A DNA stretch of 64,000 bases, from positions 62,001 through 126,000 of the forward strand of contig NZ_FQVM01000001.1 of assembly GCF_900129365.1 (NCBI RefSeq). Direction: 5' to 3'. The DNA is from Clostridium fallax. Its GTDB lineage: Bacteria; Bacillota; Clostridia; Clostridiales; Clostridiaceae. The position numbers were made by a program, and so were the translations under genes. The notes below the pieces were generated by a model, which searched no databases, was not told where the DNA came from, and saw nothing but the letters and a program-made list of their open reading frames with translations. Positions 59,040 through 64,000 of this stretch are shown piece by piece. The stretch's first letter is position 1. Each line of letters opens with the position of its first letter.

Positions 59040-60074
59040 TTATCTTTTGTTCTTTAAAATTTCCTTTATCTTTTCAGCAGCACCCTCATCGGTAACTAAA
59101 ACTTTATTTGATCCTCTTAAGTCTACTGATAGTATAGATTCTCCTTTGTTACTACCTCCAGCCACAGCAATAAGTTTTGTCTTTTTATCAATTTCTTCCA
59201 AATTAATTCCTATTGTAGGACTTATATATACAACATTAGAGTCACTATTAAAATATGATCCTAAAGCCTCACCTATAGCGCCTAATTTTATAAGCTTTTC
59301 TATTTGATTTTCAGAAAGACCTCTTTTTCTTGCCATTTTTTCTGCACTACCTATGCCATAAATTATAACATTAGATTTATTAATGGAATCAAGTACATCT
59401 TTTATATCTTTTTGTTGAGCTAATGTTTCTAAAATTTCTTCACTTAAATTTTCCGGTACATGAAGCATTTTATAATTTCCATTTAATTTAGATGCTAATT
59501 TAGCCGCTAATGTATTAGCTTGATTTTCCACTTTTTTACCCATTCCACCTCTTGCCGGAAGTACTAATATATTATTAAGGTTATGAATTGTTGGAAAATG
59601 TTCTACCATTTCTCTAATAGTTCCCCCGCCAGTTAAAGCAACAATATCATTGCTTTTTATTATATTTTTTGTATAATTGGCGGCTGCTTTACCAAGTTCT
59701 TTTAGTATTGTAGCATCATATTGAACATCTCCAGGAACAATTATAACTTTTCCTATACCTAACTTTTCTTCTATTTCTTTTTCTAAATCTGATAACCCTT
59801 TTATTTCATGAATAAATTCATTTAAGTTTTCAAGTATATTTTCTCCTTCTTTGGTTACAGACATACCTGGAGTATTTATCTCTATTAAATTTTGATTTTT
59901 TAAAAAATTTATTTCTGTTCTTACTATTCTCTCACCTAAATTTAACTGATTTGCTAATATTCTTCTTCCTATAGGTTGATTGTAGTAAATAGTTCTAAGT
60001 ATGTTATATCTTTTTTCTAGAACTTCTAAAAGTTCTGGTACTATATTCTTTTGCAGTTTAAGAATTTTCTGCAA
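59040..60074 (-). CDS. cggR: Central glycolytic genes regulator CggR
   Basis: A TTG at 60074 with AAAGGGAG eight bases before is chosen as start (344 residues); the GTG at 60083 overlaps the ribosome binding site. It begins QKILKLQKNIVPELLEVLEKRY, as Bacillus CggR does. A winged-helix N-terminus (residues of about 20-80) precedes a SorC-type sugar-phosphate domain (GDVQYDATILKELGKAAANY, VALTGGGTIREMVEHFP, ILVLPARGGMG). Bacillus CggR represses gapA-eno genes and is released by fructose-1,6-bisphosphate. Here it precedes gap in the same direction, but each has its own operator. Confidence 0.9.
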   Translation of the reverse strand: MQKILKLQKNIVPELLEVLEKRYNILRTIYYNQPIGRRILANQLNLGERIVRTEINFLKNQNLIEINTPGMSVTKEGENILENLNEFIHEIKGLSDLEKEIEEKLGIGKVIIVPGDVQYDATILKELGKAAANYTKNIIKSNDIVALTGGGTIREMVEHFPTIHNLNNILVLPARGGMGKKVENQANTLAAKLASKLNGNYKMLHVPENLSEEILETLAQQKDIKDVLDSINKSNVIIYGIGSAEKMARKRGLSENQIEKLIKLGAIGEALGSYFNSDSNVVYISPTIGINLEEIDKKTKLIAVAGGSNKGESILSVDLRGSNKVLVTDEGAAEKIKEILKNKR

Positions 60075-60100
60075 TCTAAACACTCCCTTTGGCCATATAA

Positions 60101-60127
60101 AGTCCCAGCTAAAACAAAATTGTCCCG
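60101..60127 (-). promoter_or_regulatory. CggR operator in the cggR leader
   Basis: AGTCCCA (60101-60107) and TGTCCCG (60121-60127), minus strand TGGGACT and CGGGACA, 20 bp apart as at gap. A TATAAT (60136-60141) lies just upstream, so autoregulation is likely. Confidence 0.68.
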
Positions 60128-60214
60128 CCTTTAATATTATAATTCATATTTATAGTTTTTAAAAGTAATTTTCAAATACTAATTACTTAATAATTATAAA
60201 AATTATTTATTTTA

Positions 60215-60244
60215 AAAAGACTGAACTTTTTTATTTGTTCAGCC
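60215..60244 (-). terminator. Terminator of rpoN
   Basis: GACTGAAC (60219-60226) pairs with GTTCAGCC (60237-60244) with one G-U and T residues on the minus strand; it directly follows the rpoN stop at 60251. Confidence 0.75.
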
Positions 60245-60250
60245 TTTCAT

Positions 60251-61621
60251 TTAAAACCTCTTCCTCTTACTAGAGGATTTTATTCCTAGTTCTTCTCTAT
60301 ATTTTGCTACAGTTCTTCTTGAAATATTCATATTTTCTTTATTTAAAAAATTACAAATAACTTGATCTGATAATGGTTTCTTTTTGTCTTCTTTTTCTAT
60401 AATCGTTTTTATCATATTTTTAATATTTATAACTGCTATATCTTCTCCTGACTTTTCACTATTCGATATACCAGATACAAACAAATCCTTAATTTTTACA
60501 GTACCTCTACTTGTTAATATGTATTTATCCTTTATTGCCCTGCTTACTGTAGATTCATGTATATTTAAGCTTTCTGCCACATCTTTTAAAGTCATAGGCT
60601 TTAAATATTTTAATCCATTATCAAAATACTCCCTCTGTTTATATAAAATATCTTCTAAAACTTTATACAAAGTATTTTTTCTTTGCTCTATGCTTTTTAT
60701 AAGAAATATAGCATTTCCCATTTTGTCTTTTACATATTCTAAAGCTTTTTTATCTTTTTCTTCATTTAATATTTGTTTATAAATTGGATTTATAGATAAT
60801 CTAGGTAAAACATCATCATTCATTATTATAAAATATTCATTGTTTATTTTCTTTATTTCAGCATCTGGAATAATAAACTTAACCTCATCTCCTGTATAAA
60901 ATCCTCTTGAAGGTTTAGGTTCTAATCTTTTTATAATATCACCATATTCCTGTGATTTTTTAACAGATATTTTAAGATTCTTAGATATATTAGAATATTT
61001 ATTATCTGCAATATCCTCCAAATAATTTTCTATAATCTCATATAATATTTCATCTATTATTCCTTTTTTACTAAGCTGTATTTTAAGGCACTCCCTTAAA
61101 TCTCTAGCTCCAACATCATCTGGTTCTAAACATTGTACAATATTTAATGCCTTTTTACAATCTTCTAAAGGAATATTAATTTCTTTACATATCTCTTCTA
61201 ATTTTATTGGTAAATATCCTCTACTATCTATATTCTCTATTAAGTAGCAACAAATACTTTTTATGTATTTATTCTCCTTTGATTCCCCAATTTGTTCATG
61301 AAGATATTCTTTTAACGTTTTTTTTGATGCTATAAAAGCAAAAGGTGATACCTCTTCCTCATAATTACTATAATTTTGAGAACTATAATTATCAAATTCA
61401 AAATATTTTATCATTTCTTTATAGTCATATTTATCTTGAACTTTAAGTTCCTCTTTTTTTTCAAAATTAGCATCTAAAACTGGGTTTTGAGCAAACTCAT
61501 CATTTATATATTCTAATAAATCTACATTTGACATCTGAAGCAATTTTATGGACAATTGCATTTTTTGAGTCATTATTAACTTTTGTTCCTGTGATAACTG
61601 CAATGAAAAATCCATATTCAT
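60251..61621 (-). CDS. rpoN: RNA polymerase sigma-54 factor
   Basis: The start chosen is the ATG at 61621 with GAGGTAA upstream (456 residues). Region I is the Gln-rich LQLSQEQKLIMTQKMQLSIK. The core-binding region follows, then a helix-turn-helix (MTLKDVAESLNIHESTVSRAIKDKY) and the RpoN box SRRTVAKYREELGI. It directs polymerase to -24/-12 promoters with an enhancer-binding activator. No activator gene and no convincing TGGCAC-N5-TTGCA site was found in the window, so its regulon lies elsewhere. Confidence 0.95.
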   Translation of the reverse strand: MNMDFSLQLSQEQKLIMTQKMQLSIKLLQMSNVDLLEYINDEFAQNPVLDANFEKKEELKVQDKYDYKEMIKYFEFDNYSSQNYSNYEEEVSPFAFIASKKTLKEYLHEQIGESKENKYIKSICCYLIENIDSRGYLPIKLEEICKEINIPLEDCKKALNIVQCLEPDDVGARDLRECLKIQLSKKGIIDEILYEIIENYLEDIADNKYSNISKNLKISVKKSQEYGDIIKRLEPKPSRGFYTGDEVKFIIPDAEIKKINNEYFIIMNDDVLPRLSINPIYKQILNEEKDKKALEYVKDKMGNAIFLIKSIEQRKNTLYKVLEDILYKQREYFDNGLKYLKPMTLKDVAESLNIHESTVSRAIKDKYILTSRGTVKIKDLFVSGISNSEKSGEDIAVINIKNMIKTIIEKEDKKKPLSDQVICNFLNKENMNISRRTVAKYREELGIKSSSKRKRF

Positions 61622-61915
61622 AAATATTACCTCTTGAAATTCCATATTGTAAACGATTTATAATTTTGTTGTTTCGATTACTTATACTATATATTATACA
61701 TAATTTATGAATAATTAAAAATTATTTTGAAAATTTGTTCTTTATAATAAATTTATCTTATTATATTTATATAACATATTCCTCTTCCCTTTAAATTTTA
61801 ATTTTTAAAATAATATTTTTTATAGATAAGAAAATCCTAATTTTTTAATACTATATATTAAAATTGCAACTTGTTACAACGAACCTTATAACCTATATTT
61901 TTAATTTATTAAATG

Positions 61916-61959
61916 AAAAAACTATGAAATTAGATTTAAAATCTTATTTCATAGTTTTT
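61916..61959 (-). terminator. Strong hairpin downstream of the lipoprotein gene
   Basis: AAAACTATGAAAT (61918-61930) pairs with ATTTCATAGTTTT (61946-61958), with an inner AGATTT/AAATCT stem. It lies between the lipoprotein gene and rpoN on the minus strand, where it would end read-through. Confidence 0.75.
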
Positions 61960-62022
61960 ATTTTAATAAAACTTAATAAACTAACTTCATAAATAAATTT
62001 TAATATTTCTTTAATTTACACA

Positions 62023-62062
62023 TATATAATGTTTAATATTATATAATATTAAACATTATATA
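62023..62062. repeat. 40-bp perfect AT-only palindrome
   Basis: TATATAATGTTTAATATTAT (62023-62042) is followed directly by its exact reverse complement (62043-62062). It lies immediately after the lipoprotein stop at 62065. It can fold as a 17-bp or longer hairpin; no clear T run follows on the minus strand. Confidence 0.6.
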
Positions 62063-62064
62063 CT

Positions 62065-63198
62065 TTATTCTAATTGGAACATATACCATTGTGTTTCATC
62101 ATTTTCTTTTTTACCTGTAGTAATTATTTTTCTATGATCTGGACTTATATAGAAGACAGGTATTTGTGAACATACCCTTTCTTTGCTATCATATAAACTA
62201 CCTTTTACTATAAATTTATTATCCTTAAGCATACCATAAAAGATAAAACCTTCTTCTGCCTCTAATTTATCATCTCCAGCAGTATATAAAACTAAATTTG
62301 TGTTAGTATCTATTTTTGCGATATTTAATGGCTTATCATAATAAAATTCTTCACATTTTGTTATTTCTTTATTATCAAAATTTATACTATAAAAATTACT
62401 TTTAAAGTTTTCCTCTTCATCTTTTTCAATTACCTCTGTTATAATAGAGGACTTATCTAAAACACTTCTAATTACATTTGGTCTCCTATTACCAATGTGA
62501 ATAATATCTTTAAAACCATTTTCTATATTAATTCTGAATATGCTATCTCCCTCACTGACATATCCATATTTATTAGTAAGATCTAATCCATAAATAGCCA
62601 TACCCTTAAATTCTTTTTTACTGTTATTTTTATAATCTATAATATATGTAGTTTTATAATCTTCATTTTCCATTTCCTTATGAACTATAAGTTCAATTAA
62701 TCCATCCTTTATAAAAATACATTCACTTCTATTTTCTAATAAACCTTCATCTATTCCTAATTTTTTTTCATCTAATAGTTTCGTAATATCCTCTGTTGTG
62801 TTAGTTTTTGCATTATATACATAAAATCCATATTTATCTTTTAATAAAATTATTCCTCCTGTAAATGCTTCTCCAAAAGTTTTAGTATCATCTTTTTTTA
62901 ATAACTCCTCATACTTATCTCCCTTGATATTATATTTATAAAATATTAAAGAGTTATCCTTCTCTTTTACGGCTAATAAATTTTCATTATCTATCCAGCA
63001 TAATAAATCAAGATCTTTTAACCTTTTTAATTCTCCCTTTAAAACAAGTTCATTTTTAGGATTACTTGTTCCATCTAACTCTATGGCATCTTTTTTAGCA
63101 TTTTCAGAAACAACTATTTCTTTTTTATTACTGCATCCAACTACATTAAAAATTAAAGTAAAGATAACTAACAAGCTATAAATTAATTTTTTTCTCAT
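62065..63198 (-). CDS. Lipoprotein, probable beta-propeller fold
   Basis: The 377-residue protein has a lipoprotein signal peptide (MRKKLIYSLLVIFTLIFNVV, lipobox VVGC with Cys22). The rest is made of repeated short beta-strands (LLCWIDNENLLAVKEKDN, FYKYNIKGDKY, GFYVYNAKTNT), suggesting a WD40/TolB-like propeller on the outer face of the membrane. No enzymatic motif is visible. The gene lies 70 bases downstream of a histidine kinase gene in the same direction; it may be a sensory accessory of that kinase, which is inference only. Confidence 0.72.
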   Translation of the reverse strand: MRKKLIYSLLVIFTLIFNVVGCSNKKEIVVSENAKKDAIELDGTSNPKNELVLKGELKRLKDLDLLCWIDNENLLAVKEKDNSLIFYKYNIKGDKYEELLKKDDTKTFGEAFTGGIILLKDKYGFYVYNAKTNTTEDITKLLDEKKLGIDEGLLENRSECIFIKDGLIELIVHKEMENEDYKTTYIIDYKNNSKKEFKGMAIYGLDLTNKYGYVSEGDSIFRINIENGFKDIIHIGNRRPNVIRSVLDKSSIITEVIEKDEEENFKSNFYSINFDNKEITKCEEFYYDKPLNIAKIDTNTNLVLYTAGDDKLEAEEGFIFYGMLKDNKFIVKGSLYDSKERVCSQIPVFYISPDHRKIITTGKKENDETQWYMFQLE

Positions 63199-63268
63199 AT
63201 CTTCTCTCCTATTCTCTTACTTTTAAGCTAATAATATAATTAACTTATTACAAAACTTAATATAGTTG

Positions 63269-64000
63269 TTACAATAATATTAAATATAAATTAAGTGTTA
63301 CTTCATTTTCTATAATATCCATCTCTATTTTGCCATCTATTTCTTCTATTATATATTTACATATATAAAGTCCTAATCCATTGCCCTTATTTCCTTTACT
63401 ATTATTTCCTCTTAAAAAAGGCTCAAAGGCTTTATATTTAAATTTATAATCTAGATTATTAGTAGTATTTTTAATCTCTAATAAATACTTATCATTTTCT
63501 TTGCGTCCATAAACTTTTATAAAAGTATTATCTACTGAATATTTAAAAGCATTTTCTAAAAGATTGATTATTACGCTTTTAAATTCTTTTAAAGGAGCTG
63601 AAATTATACCCTCTTCTAATTGCCATATAATATCTATATTTTTTCTTTCAATTCTTATATTCATTTCATCTATGATATTTTTAACTAACTTTTCTATATT
63701 TATTTTTTCTCTTTCATTAGAGATTATTTGTCCCCTTGAAACTTCTAGTATATTACAAATCATTTCATTAAGCTTATTGCTTTCCTTTATTATTGAAGCT
63801 ATAGCCTTATCTCTTAATTTTTCATTATTATAATTAGTAAGTAACAGTTCTCCATACCCAGTTATTGATGTTAGTGGAGTTTTAAGCTCATGGGTAACAT
63901 TACAAAAGAATTCTCTTCTATTTTTTTCAAGACTATGTATATCTTCTATTTGCTTTTTTATTCTTTTTCTCATATTATTATACTCTTTTATTAAATCATC
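63269..64000 (-). CDS. Sensor histidine kinase, C-terminal part (gene runs off the right edge)
   Basis: The frame is open to the last base (the M at 63973 is internal), so the upstream sensor and membrane region lie outside. What remains is a HAMP-proximal helix (KEYNNMRKRIKKQIEDIHSL), the phosphoacceptor helix FFCNVTHELKTPLTSITGYG, and the ATPase domain with N box (VIINLLENAFKY) and G2 (GNGLGLYICKYIIEE). It is a HisKA-type kinase. Its response regulator is not in the window. Confidence 0.9.
   Translation of the reverse strand, partial: DDLIKEYNNMRKRIKKQIEDIHSLEKNRREFFCNVTHELKTPLTSITGYGELLLTNYNNEKLRDKAIASIIKESNKLNEMICNILEVSRGQIISNEREKINIEKLVKNIIDEMNIRIERKNIDIIWQLEEGIISAPLKEFKSVIINLLENAFKYSVDNTFIKVYGRKENDKYLLEIKNTTNNLDYKFKYKAFEPFLRGNNSKGNKGNGLGLYICKYIIEEIDGKIEMDIIENEVTLNLYLILL

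Noticed and set aside
60251..61621. Sigma-54 (-24/-12) promoters in the window
   Set aside because: No TGGCAC-N5-TTGCA match was seen in an intergenic region; an apparent TTGGCACC lies inside the helicase coding sequence near 33110.
1..64000. CRISPR arrays, insertion sequences, prophage genes, tRNA or rRNA genes
   Set aside because: None were recognised by reading: no regularly spaced repeats, no transposase or phage structural motifs, no cloverleaf other than the tmRNA tRNA-like domain.

Overview
The window is AT-rich chromosomal DNA of a low-GC Firmicute, most likely Clostridium sensu stricto in the C. perfringens / C. baratii neighbourhood. The evidence is a tmRNA tag reading NAEDNFALAA, a CggR-gap-pgk-tpiA-gpmI cluster followed by the feo genes and eno, a secG-rnr-smpB-ssrA order, strong GGAGG ribosome binding sites and many rho-independent terminators. 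The sialic-acid genes here look clearly different, from memory, from the C. perfringens nanE/nanA products, so I do not assign a species. No tRNA or rRNA gene, CRISPR array or insertion sequence was seen.

Layout. 1-10 kb: the 3' end of an aspartate 4-decarboxylase gene, a CobD-like aminotransferase, a 51-residue ORF, a family 2 glycosyltransferase, a DUF1846 protein, a ferredoxin-type sulfite-reductase-like protein with degenerate siroheme ligands, a Nudix hydrolase, and a large PLD-helicase-DUF3427 protein convergent with it. 10-19 kb: a TPR membrane protein, a sialic-acid operon (nanA, symporter, nanQ, nanE, nanK) whose symporter carries an in-frame stop, and a TetM-family GTPase. 19-31 kb: an ABC-2 transporter with a two-component system, a fructose PTS operon (fruR-fruK-fruA), and a nupC nucleoside transporter next to its DeoR regulator.

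31.7-38.2 kb: a compact three-gene cassette (DUF6361 protein, PLD-family protein, SNF2/RapA-like helicase) and a frameshifted gene remnant, lying directly downstream of the 3' end of ssrA. This is the best candidate for an anti-phage system. 38.6-50.3 kb: ssrA, a secreted amidase, a TPR protein, smpB, rnr, a membrane pyrophosphatase (hppA), secG, a frameshifted MFS transporter with two short upstream ORFs in its leader, and eno. 50.6-64 kb: a Fur-controlled ferrous iron operon (feoC-like, two feoA, feoB), the glycolytic operon with its regulator cggR, rpoN, a lipoprotein, and a histidine kinase cut by the window edge.

Regulation is unusually readable. The nan operon has two promoters with the same operator palindrome in their -35/-10 spacers. 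nupC has a DeoR palindrome abutting its -35. gap and cggR each carry paired GGGAC repeats 20 bp apart just downstream of the promoter. Three Fur boxes serve feo. Three genes look broken (symporter nonsense codon, MFS 1-nt frameshift, ssrA-proximal remnant 1-nt frameshift). The two frameshifts fall in homopolymer runs and should be checked against reads.
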